A stretch of DNA of 64,000 nt from Micromonospora thermarum (GTDB lineage Bacteria > Actinomycetota > Actinomycetes > Mycobacteriales > Micromonosporaceae), in the NCBI RefSeq assembly GCF_012034245.1, contig NZ_JAATEO010000001.1, positions 186,001-250,000 on the forward strand, given 5' to 3'. Both the position numbers and the translations under genes were made by a program. Position 1 is the stretch's first letter, and each line of letters begins with the position of its first letter. Of this stretch, positions 34,163 through 42,834 are shown one piece after another. Below the pieces are notes generated by a model that saw only the letters and a program-made list of their open reading frames with translations, was not told the origin of the DNA and made no database searches.

Positions 34163-34711
34163 ATGGGGACGTTGAAGACCGAGCCTGCCCGTACCCGCCC
34201 CGACCTGCTCGCCGCGCCGGTGGCCGCCGCCCTCGCGCAGTGGCCGGCCGACGCGCCGGTGGACGTCGACCACGTGCTGGTGGCGCCGATCGACGCCGAC
34301 CTGGCCGACACGGCGGCGTTCTGCGACGCGTACGACGTGGGCCTCGACGCGTCGGCCAACTGCGTGGTGGTGGCCGGCAAGCGCGAGGGCCTCGTCCGTT
34401 ACGCGGCCTGCGTCGTGCTCGCCACCACCCGGGCCGACGTGAACGGTGTGGCCCGCCGGGCGCTCGACGTACGCAAGGCGAGCTTCGCCCCGATGGCCGA
34501 CGCGGTCGAGCTGACCGGCATGGAGTACGGCGGCATCACGCCCATCGGCCTGCCCCCGGAATGGCCGATCCTGGTCGACGCACGGGTGATCGCCACCCCG
34601 CACGTGATCATCGGCTCCGGCGTACGGCACAGCAAGATCGCGCTGCCCGGCCCGGCGCTCGGCGCGCTGCCGAACGCCCGCGTGCTCGACGACCTGGCCC
34701 GACCCGCCTGA
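34163..34711 (+). CDS. YbaK/EbsC-family aminoacyl-tRNA deacylase
   Basis: A 182-residue protein of the YbaK/EbsC (prolyl-tRNA editing-like) fold, which removes wrongly charged amino acids from tRNA in trans. Family features are the CVVVAGKREGLVRYAACVVLA strand pair, KASFAPMADAVELTGMEYGGITPIG (glycine-rich active-site loop) and the C-terminal GSGVRHSKI. The start at ATG 34163 excludes the upstream proline-coding repeat. The ProS gene at 36.4-38.2 kb is nearby on the other strand, consistent with tRNA quality control. Which mischarged tRNA it edits is unknown. Confidence 0.85.
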   Translation: MGTLKTEPARTRPDLLAAPVAAALAQWPADAPVDVDHVLVAPIDADLADTAAFCDAYDVGLDASANCVVVAGKREGLVRYAACVVLATTRADVNGVARRALDVRKASFAPMADAVELTGMEYGGITPIGLPPEWPILVDARVIATPHVIIGSGVRHSKIALPGPALGALPNARVLDDLARPA

Positions 34712-34777
34712 CCGGCGGCGGCGCGGCGCCGGTCGGGGACGATCATCGATGCCGTTGCACGTGAAACATGATGATCA

Positions 34778-35422
34778 TCAATTGGGGGAGGATTCGCCGG
34801 CCTCGCGGCGGCGGACCTCCTCCAGCGCGCCGACCAGGGTCTCCGGCTCCTGCGCGCCGGTGACGGCGTACTTCCCGGCCAGCACGAAGGTCGGGACGCT
34901 CGTGACGCCGAGCTGCCGCGCGGCGGCCAACTCGTCACGGACCTCGGCGACCCGCTCGTCGGAGTCGAGGAAGGCGCGCGCCTCGGCCGTGTCCAGACCG
35001 ACCTCGCCGGCGAGCGCGGCTAGCGCGTCCCGCGATCCGACGTCGACGCCGTCGGTGAAGTGCGCCCGGTAGAGGGCGTCGACCATCTCACCGGCCCGAC
35101 CCCGCTCGGTGGCCCAGGCGATCAGCCGGTGCGCGTCGAACGTGTTCGCGGCCACGGCCCGGTCGAAGTTCAGCGTGAGACCCGCCCCCACGGCGACCCC
35201 GGTGACCTGGGCGGCCATCTGCTCCGCCCGGGCGCGCCCACCGAACTTGTCCCCGAGCGCGTCGATCAGCGGACGGGGCTCCGGCACCGGCGTCGGGTCG
35301 AGCTGGAAGGGCCGGTAGCGGACCGTCACGTCACCGTCGTACGACGCGAGGGCCTGCTCCAGCCGGCGCTTGCCGATGTAGCACCAGGGGCACACCACGT
35401 CGGCGTAGATCTCGATCTCCAT
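34778..35422 (-). CDS. DsbA-family FrnE-like oxidoreductase
   Basis: A 214-residue thioredoxin-fold protein with a CPWC active site at about residues 11-14 (ADVVCPWCYIGKRRLE). A helical insert and a cis-Pro strand (VTSVPTFVLAGKYAV) follow, the FrnE/DsbA pattern. It has no signal peptide, so it is probably a cytosolic isomerase/oxidoreductase. ATG 35422 is chosen because homology begins there; the longer open frame upstream antisenses SufE. It lies 20 bases downstream of sufE in the same orientation, so the two may share a transcript. Confidence 0.9.
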   Translation of the reverse strand: MEIEIYADVVCPWCYIGKRRLEQALASYDGDVTVRYRPFQLDPTPVPEPRPLIDALGDKFGGRARAEQMAAQVTGVAVGAGLTLNFDRAVAANTFDAHRLIAWATERGRAGEMVDALYRAHFTDGVDVGSRDALAALAGEVGLDTAEARAFLDSDERVAEVRDELAAARQLGVTSVPTFVLAGKYAVTGAQEPETLVGALEEVRRREAGESSPN

Positions 35423-35442
35423 GCCCGGTGACAACTCCCCGG

Positions 35443-35871
35443 TCAGCTGATCTGTTCCCGGACCTGGCGCTTCAGCCGGGCCAGGATCGCCGTGCCGCCG
35501 CGTACGCGCAGCGGGCTGATCGCCTGGGCCAGTCCCATCCGCTGGTACAGGTCGTCGGGGACGGCCAGCACCTCCGCCGGTGTGGCGCCGGCGAGCCCCT
35601 CGGCGAGGATGCCGGCGAACGCGCGGGTGGTGGGCGCCTCGGGCGGGCAGTCGAAGAGCGTCTCCACGGTGCCGTCCGGGGTCACCCGGGCGCGCAGGAA
35701 GAACGCCGTCTGGCACTCCGGGACCTGCTCCATGCCCTCCCGGTCCGTGTGATCGGGGGGCAGGGGCGGGATGACGTCGGCGTACTCCAGCAGCATCTCC
35801 AGCACGACGTCGCGGGGCGCGGCGGCGAACTCGTCGACGATCTCGGCCAGCCGGGTCGGCATCTCGGGCAT
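35443..35871 (-). CDS. sufE: SufE-family cysteine desulfurase activator
   Basis: A 142-residue SufE-like protein with the conserved sulfur-accepting cysteine in VPECQTAFF at about residue 53. It also has the usual C-terminal LRxRGGTAILARLKRQ helix. SufE takes persulfide from SufS or a rhodanese and passes it to the Fe-S scaffold. In many actinobacteria it sits next to a thiosulfate sulfurtransferase; here that gene is 6 kb away (41.9 kb). Two AAGGGGCCCTT repeats lie upstream. Confidence 0.9.
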   Translation of the reverse strand: MPEMPTRLAEIVDEFAAAPRDVVLEMLLEYADVIPPLPPDHTDREGMEQVPECQTAFFLRARVTPDGTVETLFDCPPEAPTTRAFAGILAEGLAGATPAEVLAVPDDLYQRMGLAQAISPLRVRGGTAILARLKRQVREQIS

Positions 35872-35910
35872 CCCGCCAGGCTACCGCCGGCGACTGCGCA
35901 GGACGGCGGG

Positions 35911-35967
35911 TGTTAAGAAGGGGCCCCTCCTCTACCAGAGGTGTTAAGAAGGGGCCCTTCCTTACAC
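35911..35967. repeat. Two AAGGGGCCCTT-type repeats
   Basis: TGTTAAGAAGGGGCCCCTCC at 35911-35930 and a second copy reading GTGTTAAGAAGGGGCCC then TTCCTTACACC at 35941-35967. The second is a near-palindrome (GGTGTTAAG against CTTACACC) and can fold as a hairpin. It supplies the TAA stop codon of the CBS gene, so it is not purely intergenic. Confidence 0.8.
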
Positions 35968-36387
35968 CGTCGGGGCCTGCTCGCTGATCTGGCTGAGGGC
36001 GGACTGGGGGTCGAGCTGCATGGCCAGGTCGCCGAGGGAGATGATGCCGACCAGCTTCCGCTCGCTGTCGCAGACCAGCACCCGCCGGACGCCCCGTTCC
36101 CGCATGAGTGCCGCCGCCTCGCCCGCGGTGCAGTTCTGCTCGATCATCACCACCTCGCGGGTGATGATCGAGCCGATCGTCGTGACGGCCGGGTCGGCGC
36201 GCTCGGCGACGGCTCGCACCACGATGTCGCGGTCGGTGAGCATGCCGGCGAGGGTGGCCCCCTCGGTGACGACCACGTCACCGATGTCGGCCTCCTTCAT
36301 CACCTTCGCCGCCTCGTCCAGGGTGGTCTCCGCCGGCAGGTAGATGACCTGCTTCGTCATCACGTCGCTGACCTTGTAACCGGTCAT
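35962..36387 (-). CDS. Tandem CBS-domain protein, second copy
   Basis: A 141-residue protein of two CBS domains (VSDVMTKQVIYLPAETTLDEA, then VLVCDSERKLVGIISLGDLA), the same plan as the protein at 24722-25141. GGAGGG stands five bases before ATG 36387. The last codons run into an interspersed repeat that provides the TAA stop. It is transcribed in the same direction as proS, 57 bases after it, and may be part of that unit. Confidence 0.9.
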   Translation of the reverse strand: MTGYKVSDVMTKQVIYLPAETTLDEAAKVMKEADIGDVVVTEGATLAGMLTDRDIVVRAVAERADPAVTTIGSIITREVVMIEQNCTAGEAAALMRERGVRRVLVCDSERKLVGIISLGDLAMQLDPQSALSQISEQAPTV

Positions 36388-36444
36388 GGGAGCCCTCCAG
36401 TAACGATCCGCCCGATCGGGGTGCGGTACCCCGTGACGCCTCGA

Positions 36445-38199
36445 CTACACCACACGTACGTGATCGACGAGTCGTTCGACGAGACCGTCCAGCGGCAGCT
36501 CGGTGCGCTCACCGGTGGCCCGGTCGCGCAGTTCGGCGTACCCGTCGGCGAGACGGCGGCCGACCACGACGGTGCGCGGGATGCCGACCAGCTCCGCGTC
36601 GGTGAACTTCACCCCGGCCGAGACGTGCGTGCGGTCGTCGACCAGCACGCGCAGGCCGGCGGCGGCGAGGCGTCCGCCGAGGTCGAGCGCCGCCTCCAGC
36701 TGCGGGCCCTTTCCGGCCGCCACCACGTGTACGTCGCATGGCGCGATCGCCGCCGGCCAGACGAGACCGCGCTCGTCGTGGTGCTGTTCGGCGATCGCCG
36801 CCACCGCCCGGGACACCCCGATGCCGTAGCAGCCCATCGTGGGCCGGACCGGCTTGCCCTCCGGCCCGAGCCCGTCCACCGCGAACGCGTCCGTGTAGCG
36901 GCGGCCGAGCTGGAAGATGTGCCCGATCTCGATGCCCCGGCGCAGGGTCAACTCCCCGGTGCCGCAGGCCGGGCACGGGTCGCCCGGCCGGACCTCGGCC
37001 GCCTCGATCGTGCCGTCCGGCACGAAGTCCCGCCCGCAGACGACGTTCGTGGCGTGCCGGCCCGGCTCGTTCGCGCCGGTCAGCCAGGCGGTGCCGGGCA
37101 CCACGCGGGGGTCCACCAGGCATCGGACGCCGAGCTTCGCCATGACCTGCGGCCCGATGTAGCCGCGGACCAGCTCCGGGTGGTCGTCCCAGGCGTCGAA
37201 CACCGCGACGGTGGCCGGTGCGAGCGCCGCGTCGACGCGCTTGAGGTCCACCTCCCGGTCGCCGGGCACCCCGATGACCAGCAGCTCCGCCTCGTCGGCA
37301 CCCGGCCGGCGGACGGTGAGGACGACGTTCTTGAGGGTGTCGGCGGCCGTCCAGTCGTCCCGACCGGCGAGGCGGCGGGCGTTGGCCAGGTCGACCAGGC
37401 TGGCGATCGTCGGCGTCTCCGGCGTGTCGTGCACCTCCGTCGCCGGCTGCGCGTCCGGGTCGCCGGCCGGCGGGGCGGGCGTGGTGACCGCCTCGGTGTT
37501 CGCGGCGTAGTCGCACGCCGTGCAGCCCACGTACGTGTCCTCGCCGACCTCCGCGGCGGCCAGGAACTCCTCCGAGGCCGAGCCGCCCATCCCGCCCGAC
37601 ATCGCGTGCACCACCGTGTACTCCAGGCCGAGCCGGTCGAAGACCTTCCGGTACGCGGCGCGGTGCCGGTCGTACGCCGCCCGCAGCCCCGCCTCGTCCA
37701 GGTCGAACGAGTACGCGTCCTTCATCAGGAACTCACGCCCGCGCAGCAGGCCGGCCCGGGGCCGGGCCTCGTCGCGGAACTTCGTCTGCACCTGGAACAG
37801 CGTCACCGGGAAGTCCCGGTACGACGTGAACAGGTCCTTCACCAGCAGCGCCGCCAACTCCTCGTGGGTGGGGGCGAGCAGGTGCTCGGCGCCCCGCCGG
37901 TCGGCGAGGGTGAAGATGTCGTCGCCGTACTCCGTCCACCGCCCGCTGGTCCGGTACGGCTCGGCCGGCAGCAGCGCCGGGAAGTGGGCCTCCTGGTCAC
38001 CGATCGCGACCATCTCCGACCGGATCACCTCGGTGACCCGGTCGAGGACGAGCTTGCCCAGCGGCAGCCAGGTGTAACCGCCCGGGGCGGCGCGGCGGAT
38101 GTAGCCGGCGCGGAGCAGCAGTCGGTGGCTCGGCACCTCCGCGTCCGCCGGGTCCTCGCGCAGGGTCCGGAGCAGCAGGGTCGACATCCGTAGCAGCAT
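36445..38199 (-). CDS. proS: Prolyl-tRNA synthetase, bacterial type
   Basis: A 584-residue class II synthetase that charges tRNA-Pro. It has class II motif 2 ([16 protein letters not shown]), the bacterial insertion (editing) domain between about residues 220 and 400, motif 3 ([14 protein letters not shown]), and a C-terminal anticodon-binding domain ([22 protein letters not shown]). The length is normal. The ATG at 38199 starts [10 protein letters not shown] YbaK-family deacylase gene is nearby on the other strand. This is a core housekeeping gene. Confidence 0.96.
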   Translation of the reverse strand: MLLRMSTLLLRTLREDPADAEVPSHRLLLRAGYIRRAAPGGYTWLPLGKLVLDRVTEVIRSEMVAIGDQEAHFPALLPAEPYRTSGRWTEYGDDIFTLADRRGAEHLLAPTHEELAALLVKDLFTSYRDFPVTLFQVQTKFRDEARPRAGLLRGREFLMKDAYSFDLDEAGLRAAYDRHRAAYRKVFDRLGLEYTVVHAMSGGMGGSASEEFLAAAEVGEDTYVGCTACDYAANTEAVTTPAPPAGDPDAQPATEVHDTPETPTIASLVDLANARRLAGRDDWTAADTLKNVVLTVRRPGADEAELLVIGVPGDREVDLKRVDAALAPATVAVFDAWDDHPELVRGYIGPQVMAKLGVRCLVDPRVVPGTAWLTGANEPGRHATNVVCGRDFVPDGTIEAAEVRPGDPCPACGTGELTLRRGIEIGHIFQLGRRYTDAFAVDGLGPEGKPVRPTMGCYGIGVSRAVAAIAEQHHDERGLVWPAAIAPCDVHVVAAGKGPQLEAALDLGGRLAAAGLRVLVDDRTHVSAGVKFTDAELVGIPRTVVVGRRLADGYAELRDRATGERTELPLDGLVERLVDHVRVV

Positions 38200-38263
38200 T
38201 GCCGCAGCGTACGACCAGTTTTGCGAGGATCGCGATCCAATTGCCCGGAACGTGTGACCTGGG

Positions 38264-38715
38264 TCAGCGATCCTTGAGGTCGGGCTCGATGGCCAGGAGT
38301 AATTCGTAGAAGGTCGAGGAGGGGTTGTCCTTGGGAAAGGACGTCTGATTCCTGGCGTGTCGATGGCTGAGGGCGGCAGCCCGGCGTGCCGCGATCCTAC
38401 GCAACTCTACGTAGCGTGCTCCGTCGATCCGCTTACCCGATCGACCGTCAAGCCTGCGACTTCGCCGCTCTGCTTCGACAGTGGTCAGGAAGGCGGTCTG
38501 CTCCTCGAAATGAAGAGTGAGCCACAGTTCGAAGCAGGGATTCGAGATCGCGAGCCTGATGTTGTGCACCGTCGCCAGCCGGATCGCCTCCGCCAGGCGG
38601 GGATGGTTCTGGGGCCATTCAACGTCGAATACACACCAGCACTCGTCGACCTCGTCGTCCTCACTGCGCGCCGCGGCACGCTGAACAAGCGTGATCGGTG
38701 CTCCCTGTTTGGGAC
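38264..38715 (-). pseudogene. RloB-like gene remnant, 5' end missing
   Basis: The C-terminal 101 codons (from GTG 38569) and the in-frame sequence upstream read as RloB family: CWCVFDVEWPQNHPRLAEAI, then LAISNPCFELWLTLHFEEQ. Similarity begins abruptly near 38700-38715, where an in-frame TGA lies just beyond (38735-38737) and no start codon fits. About a third of the protein is missing. RloB is found in restriction and RloC-linked defence loci, so this was probably a defence gene. It meets the propeller remnant head to head. Confidence 0.65.
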
Positions 38716-39048
38716 CGGTACAGCTCCTTCGACCTCACCAGTCTCTCGTCCGACGGATCCCGGATCGCGCTGCTGCGGCAGGGACGGGACGAGACCCACG
38801 GTGACGTGGCCCGCGATCTGTTGGTCAACGTGGTGCTCGACACCCGGAGCGGAGAAGCTGTCGACCTGCCGCTCGACGGACGGAAGCTGCGCCAGGCGTA
38901 CTTCCAGGTGGACGGGAGCCTGGTCGCCCGGGTCGTCGACGGCGACGGGTTCGCCCTGGTGCTGATCAGCGCCGACGGGCGGAAGATCAGCGAGACCGCC
39001 GAGCCGGCCCAGTTCAAGAACATGCAGATCCTGGCCGTCACCAACTGA
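38698..39048 (+). pseudogene. Beta-propeller gene remnant, 5' end missing
   Basis: The frame opens at about 38695 directly after an in-frame TGA and encodes the last 116 residues of a WD/TolB-like propeller (WDRYSSFDLTSLSSDGSRIA, then GSLVARVVDGDGFALVLI). The rest of the blades are absent, and no ribosome site precedes the GTG at 38698. Its 5' end abuts the truncated rloB-like gene, so both seem to have been cut by one rearrangement. It may be expressed as a fragment, but is probably dead. Confidence 0.6.
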
Positions 39049-39065
39049 CCAACCGCTCTGCTGAA

Positions 39066-39097
39066 GGAGCCGCCGCGTCCCGTGACGCGGCGGCTCC
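39066..39097. terminator. Perfect 14-bp hairpin
   Basis: GGAGCCGCCGCGTC and GACGCGGCGGCTCC pair around CCGT, 17 bases after the propeller remnant stop. The loop includes the GTG of the small frame at 39082, so it may either terminate the upstream reading or sequester that start. Confidence 0.6.
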
Positions 39098-39228
39098 GCC
39101 ACGCCTCCATCGACGACTTCGCCCGGCCCGACCTGTTCGAGTCCGACGACGAGTTGGACGACTGTCTCGCCGACCTGTACGCGTCCCGCCGACAGCGCCG
39201 CGTGAGCCTGGTCGTCGACGTCTCGTAG
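39082..39228 (+). CDS. 48-residue acidic small protein, function unknown
   Basis: A frame from GTG 39082 to TAG 39226-39228 encodes MTRRLRHASIDDFARPDLFE and more; the middle is acidic (SDDELDDCLADLY) and the end basic (RQRRVSLVVDV). Residue composition and frame length suggest real coding. The GGAG just upstream is caught in a 14-bp hairpin, so translation may need unwinding. It could be a fragment of a larger lost gene. No family recognised. Confidence 0.4.
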   Translation: MTRRLRHASIDDFARPDLFESDDELDDCLADLYASRRQRRVSLVVDVS

Positions 39229-39254
39229 CTGCCCAGCGCCAACGCGCCGCAAGG

Positions 39255-39298
39255 TCTCGGAAGATTTCGGCCCCTCCATAGGCCGTTTCCTTCCGAGA
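39255..39298. terminator. Nested inverted repeat, probable bidirectional terminator
   Basis: TCTCGGAAG (39255-39263) pairs with CTTCCGAGA (39290-39298). Inside it, CGGCC pairs with GGCCG. It lies between the small + strand frame and the convergent DUF397 gene, about 10 bases beyond the DUF397 stop. Confidence 0.6.
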
Positions 39299-39308
39299 GC
39301 TTCTGTTT

Positions 39309-39491
39309 CTAGCGGCGCTTGATGCTCACCAGGAAGGTGCGCCAGGTCTGCGGGGTGAAGGTGAGGACCGGGCCGGTGGGGTCCTTGCTGTCGCGGACGC
39401 CGACGATGCCGGGCAGGTTGTCGGCGACCTCGACGCACTCACTGTTGCCGCTTCGGCTGGACTTGCGCCAGGTCGCGCCGGTCAGCTCCAT
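39309..39491 (-). CDS. DUF397-domain protein
   Basis: A 60-residue protein of the DUF397 family (WRKSSRSGNSECVEVAD, then GVRDSKDPTGPVLTFTP), paired in actinomycetes with the XRE/DUF5753 regulators. The two are thought to act as regulator and target, or antitoxin-like partners, in development. ATG 39491 overlaps the regulator 3' end by 10 bases, so translation is coupled. A second pair lies at 62542-63614. Confidence 0.93.
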   Translation of the reverse strand: MELTGATWRKSSRSGNSECVEVADNLPGIVGVRDSKDPTGPVLTFTPQTWRTFLVSIKRR

Positions 39492-40285
39492 GACGACATC
39501 ACTTCCTTCATCAGCTCGACCGACTGGCGGCGGGGTAGGGCCTCGCTGCGGACGCTCTCCCACCTCGCCAGCAGGATAGCCACGTCCTCACCTTTGTCGA
39601 CCGATGTGCCGCCGAGCTGGTGCTCCAGGTAACCGACCCAACCACCGTCATCGCCCCGCGCGAGGGTGAACGGTCCGGCCAGGCCGACGTGGCTGCTGAT
39701 CTCCGTCGGAATGACGTGCACGCTGATGTGAGAGCGCTCGACACAGTCGACGAGGTGCGCGATCTGCTGAGTCATCAGGCCACGAAAGCCCTCGTCGGCG
39801 CGTCGGAGGACGGGCTCCTCGATCACTGCGACGAGTTTGGGCGGCTGCGATTGGTCGAGGATGGACTGTCGATCCATCCGGACCGCCAGCCGCTTCTCCA
39901 CCTCGCCGTCGCTCAGCATGTCGTCGGCCCGGATCACGGCTCGGGCGTAGTTCTCGGTCTGAAGCAGGCCGGGAATCAGCGTGGGGTGGTAGCAGCGGAG
40001 TTGTCGGGCGGTGCGTTCGGCTTCCAGCCAGGGGCGGAACCAGCTCGGCTGGCGGTCGCGTTCGGCCATCTTGAGCAGCGAGGTGAGCAGGCCGCCCGTG
40101 TTCAGCACCTCGTCGGCCCGCTTGAGGAACAGGCGGTCGAGCGGTCGCTGGCCCAGCTCGACGGCCGACACCTGCGAGCCCGAGTAGTGGACCAGCTTCC
40201 CGAACTCCTCCTGACTCAGCTCCGCGTTCACCCGCAGCCGCCGCAGTTGGGTCCGGATCAGCTCCGAGGTCGGCTCAGCTTCCAC
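39482..40285 (-). CDS. XRE-family regulator with DUF5753 (Scr1-type)
   Basis: A 267-residue protein. The N-terminal HTH (LRVNAELSQEEFGKLVHYSG, residues about 15-70) is followed by the DUF5753 ligand-binding region (SWFRPWLEAE, LIPGLLQTENYARAV, then VHVIPTEISSHVGLAGPF). This is the common actinomycete regulator partnered with DUF397. The ATG at 40285 is the first in frame. The gene diverges from the small Cys-containing protein at 40495 across about 210 bp. Confidence 0.92.
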   Translation of the reverse strand: MEAEPTSELIRTQLRRLRVNAELSQEEFGKLVHYSGSQVSAVELGQRPLDRLFLKRADEVLNTGGLLTSLLKMAERDRQPSWFRPWLEAERTARQLRCYHPTLIPGLLQTENYARAVIRADDMLSDGEVEKRLAVRMDRQSILDQSQPPKLVAVIEEPVLRRADEGFRGLMTQQIAHLVDCVERSHISVHVIPTEISSHVGLAGPFTLARGDDGGWVGYLEHQLGGTSVDKGEDVAILLARWESVRSEALPRRQSVELMKEVMSSWS

Positions 40286-40494
40286 AGTTCCTCCACGATC
40301 CGCCCGGCGTGGTGCCGACAGGTCCGGCCGGACGACTCCGTTTCCCGGGCCGCCCCACGGTCACCGTCGATGCCTTCCGACCGTAGTCGTGTCCTCACCA
40401 GACTGTCACGCAGCAGGTCGTCCGACCTGCTCCGGGGCCGCCCGTGGAATCCCCCGATACCGGGCGGCCCCGACTCACGCCTGAGGAGGTCGAG

Positions 40495-40836
40495 ATGCGC
40501 GGTGGTCTGCCCGTACCCCGGCTGGGACCGCACGCCGACCGGCCCCGCGCCCATCCGGCGGACCGCACGCCCCACCTGCCCATCCGCCCGCTGTGGGTGT
40601 GCCGGGCGTGCGGGGGGCCGTGGCCGTGCGCGGAGGCGCGGCTGCTGCTGAAGATCGAGTACGGCGACCGCCCGGTCGACCTGGCGATCTACCTGTCCGG
40701 GCTCTACCACGAGGCGACGCACGACCTGTTCCGGCTGAATCCGCACGACGGCCCGACACCGCGCGAGCTGTTCGAGCGCTTCGTGGCCTGGGGTCCCTAC
40801 CGCCGGCCGGCCGTCGATCCGCCGCCGACCCGATGA
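40495..40836 (+). CDS. Small protein with CxxC...C motif, function unknown
   Basis: A 113-residue protein from ATG 40495, five bases after GAGGAGGT. Residues about 35-50 contain WVCRACGGPWPCAEARLLL, three cysteines that could bind a metal. The rest is helical (DLAIYLSGLYHEATHDLF). It diverges from the DUF5753 regulator, as small target-like genes often do. A longer frame from 40444 has a weaker start. No family recognised. Confidence 0.65.
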   Translation: MRGGLPVPRLGPHADRPRAHPADRTPHLPIRPLWVCRACGGPWPCAEARLLLKIEYGDRPVDLAIYLSGLYHEATHDLFRLNPHDGPTPRELFERFVAWGPYRRPAVDPPPTR

Positions 40837-40898
40837 CGTGCGCCACGTTCCCGTGCTGAGGGGCCCTGCCCGGCGGGCCGACGGTGCGAAACTACCGC

Positions 40899-40956
40899 TG
40901 TTAAGTAGGGGCCCTTCCTCTACCGGAGGCGATGACAAGGGGCCCTTCCTTGCACA
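40899..40956. repeat. Two AAGGGGCCCTT-type repeats
   Basis: TGTTAAGTAGGGGCCCTTCC at 40899-40918 and ATGACAAGGGGCCCTTCCTT at 40932-40951. They match the elements at 34008 and 35911, and they lie 20 bases before the SGNH hydrolase start. The position suggests insertion just upstream of a promoter or ribosome site. Confidence 0.7.
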
Positions 40957-40971
40957 CCGGAGGGAGCAAGG

Positions 40972-41739
40972 GTGCGCTGGCGCAGTTTCGTCGCGGTCGG
41001 GGACAGCTTCACCGAGGGCATGGACGACGCGTACCCGGACGGCACCTACCGGGGCTGGGCCGACCTGGTCGCCACCCGGCTCGCCGCCGAGGCCGGCCCG
41101 GACTTCCGGTACGCGAACCTCGCCATCCGCGGCCGCCTCTTCCCCCGCGTGGTCGACGAGCAGGTGCCCGCCGCGCTGGCCATGAAGCCCGACCTGATCA
41201 GCTTCGCCGCCGGCGGCAACGACATCCTGCGCCGCACCTTCGACCCGGACAGCCTGCTCGCGCGTTTCGACGACGTGGTCGGGCAGCTTCGCTCCGGCGG
41301 TGCCGACGTGATCCTGTTCCGGTTCGCCGACGTGATGGCGCGGCTGCCCGGTCAGCGCCTGGTCGCCCCCCGGGTGGAACTGCTCAACCGGGCGGTCGGC
41401 GAGACCGCCGAGCGGCATGGCGCGATCCTGGTCGACCTGTACGCCGACGACACGTACCTCAACCCGATGCTGTGGAGCACCGACCGGCTGCACCTATCCT
41501 CGGCCGGGCACCGGCGGGTGGCCGCGCAGGTGCTGACCGCCCTCGGCGTCGGCTGTGACGAGGACTGGCTGCTGGTCCCCGAGCGCCCCCTGCCGAAGCC
41601 CTGGCTGACCGCCCGCACCGACGACCTCCGCTGGGCCACCCGACACCTGGCCCCCTGGCTCAAGCGCCGCCTGACGGGCCGCAGCTCCGGCGACACGGTA
41701 ACGGCCAAACGCCCCACCCTGACCCCCCTGACCGACTGA
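40972..41739 (+). CDS. SGNH/GDSL-family hydrolase
   Basis: A 255-residue esterase/lipase-type protein. Block I GDSFTEG contains the nucleophile Ser, block III is GGND, and block V is the His in DRLHLS. There is no signal peptide or lipobox, so it is probably cytosolic. GTG 40972 follows CCGGAGGGAG. Substrate class cannot be stated. A C-rich tract and a palindromic repeat follow the stop. Confidence 0.92.
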   Translation: MRWRSFVAVGDSFTEGMDDAYPDGTYRGWADLVATRLAAEAGPDFRYANLAIRGRLFPRVVDEQVPAALAMKPDLISFAAGGNDILRRTFDPDSLLARFDDVVGQLRSGGADVILFRFADVMARLPGQRLVAPRVELLNRAVGETAERHGAILVDLYADDTYLNPMLWSTDRLHLSSAGHRRVAAQVLTALGVGCDEDWLLVPERPLPKPWLTARTDDLRWATRHLAPWLKRRLTGRSSGDTVTAKRPTLTPLTD

Positions 41740-41740
41740 C

Positions 41741-41774
41741 CCCACCCCCCACCCCACCCCACCCCACCCCACCC
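41741..41774. repeat. CCCCA tandem tract, G-quadruplex candidate on the minus strand
   Basis: About six CCCCA units in a row directly after the SGNH stop. Read on the minus strand these are GGGG runs separated by single T bases, the pattern for a G-quadruplex. Confidence 0.6.
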
Positions 41775-41779
41775 TTGTC

Positions 41780-41844
41780 TCGTCGATCATGGAGTTAGCG
41801 GGTGCTTCGATCTCCGAATCGCCCGCTAACTTCATGATCAACGA
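41780..41844. repeat. Palindromic repeat family A, copy 1
   Basis: Arms of 23 bases with two mismatches: left includes GATCATGGAGTTAGCGGG (41785-41802), right CCCGCTAACTTCATGATC (41822-41839). The 19-base loop folds again (TTCG against CGAA). A second copy with the same arms is at 47829-47887. It sits 47 bases before the rhodanese start, where it may terminate the SGNH transcript. Confidence 0.75.
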
Positions 41845-41890
41845 AGCGAGCGCGGGGGTGCCGGGTGCGATCCGGCGTACCTTGGGGATC

Positions 41891-42793
41891 ATGTCTGTGC
41901 CACGGGATCCTGATCCCCGACTCCAGTCCTACGCGGACCCGCAGAAGCTGGTCACCACCGGGTGGCTGGCGGAGCACCTGGGCGACGAGGGGCTCGTCGT
42001 CATCGAGTGCGACGAGGACGTGCTGCTCTACGACACCGGCCACATCCCCGGTGCCATCAAGGTCGACTGGCACCTGGAACTGAACGACCAGGTGACCCGC
42101 GACTACCTGGACGCCAAGAGCTTCGCCGAGCTGTGCGCGGCCAAGGGCATCGGCCGCGACGACACCGTCGTCTTCTACGGCGACAACTTCAACTGGTGGG
42201 CCGCGTACGCCCTCTGGGTCTTCACCCTCTTCGGCCACCCGGACGTGCGGCTGCTCGACGGCGGCCGGCAGAAGTGGATCGCCGAGGGGCGGGAGCTGAC
42301 CCGCGACAAGCCGACCCGCCCGCGCGCGGAGTACCCCGTTCCGCAGCGCGACGACGCGCCGATCCGGGCATACCGCGAGCAGGTCATGGCGCACATCGCC
42401 GCCGGCCGGCCGCTGGTGGACGTGCGGTCGCCGGGCGAGTACACCGGCGAGATGCTGCACATGCCCGACTACCCGCAGGAGGGCGCGCTGCGCGGCGGGC
42501 ACATCCCCGGCGCGGTGAACAAGCCGTGGAAGTCCGCGGCGAACGACGACGGCACCTTCAAGTCACCGGACGAGCTGCGGGCGATCTACGCCGACCAGCT
42601 CGGGCTGAGCCCGGACGACGACATCGTCGCGTACTGCCGGATCGGCGAACGGTCCAGCCACACCTGGTTCGTGCTGCGGCACCTGCTGGGGTACCCGCAG
42701 GTGCGCAACTACGACGGTTCGTGGACCGAGTGGGGCAACCTGGTCCGCGCCCCGGTCGTCAAGGGCGACCAGCCCGGCGGTCTGGAGAGCTGA
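41891..42793 (+). CDS. sseA: Thiosulfate/3-mercaptopyruvate sulfurtransferase (rhodanese)
   Basis: A 300-residue tandem rhodanese. The N-terminal domain ([19 protein letters not shown]) lacks the active-site Cys. The C-terminal domain has the active-site loop YCRIGERS, whose Cys forms the persulfide. This matches the SseA type. ATG 41891 is chosen because homology starts there; a longer frame would run through the palindromic repeat. It moves sulfur between thiosulfate, thiols and acceptors, and may feed SufE (35.4 kb). A bidirectional hairpin separates it from the convergent TetR gene. Confidence 0.92.
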   Translation: MSVPRDPDPRLQSYADPQKLVTTGWLAEHLGDEGLVVIECDEDVLLYDTGHIPGAIKVDWHLELNDQVTRDYLDAKSFAELCAAKGIGRDDTVVFYGDNFNWWAAYALWVFTLFGHPDVRLLDGGRQKWIAEGRELTRDKPTRPRAEYPVPQRDDAPIRAYREQVMAHIAAGRPLVDVRSPGEYTGEMLHMPDYPQEGALRGGHIPGAVNKPWKSAANDDGTFKSPDELRAIYADQLGLSPDDDIVAYCRIGERSSHTWFVLRHLLGYPQVRNYDGSWTEWGNLVRAPVVKGDQPGGLES

Positions 42794-42802
42794 GGATCAT
42801 CA

Positions 42803-42834
42803 AGAAGGCCCTGTGTTCAACAGGGGCCTTCTCC
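42803..42834. terminator. Bidirectional hairpin between rhodanese and TetR genes
   Basis: AAGAAGGCCCTGT and ACAGGGGCCTTCT form a near-perfect stem with a GTTCA loop. It resembles the AAGGGGCCCTT family in its centre and lies between two convergent genes. Confidence 0.65.
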
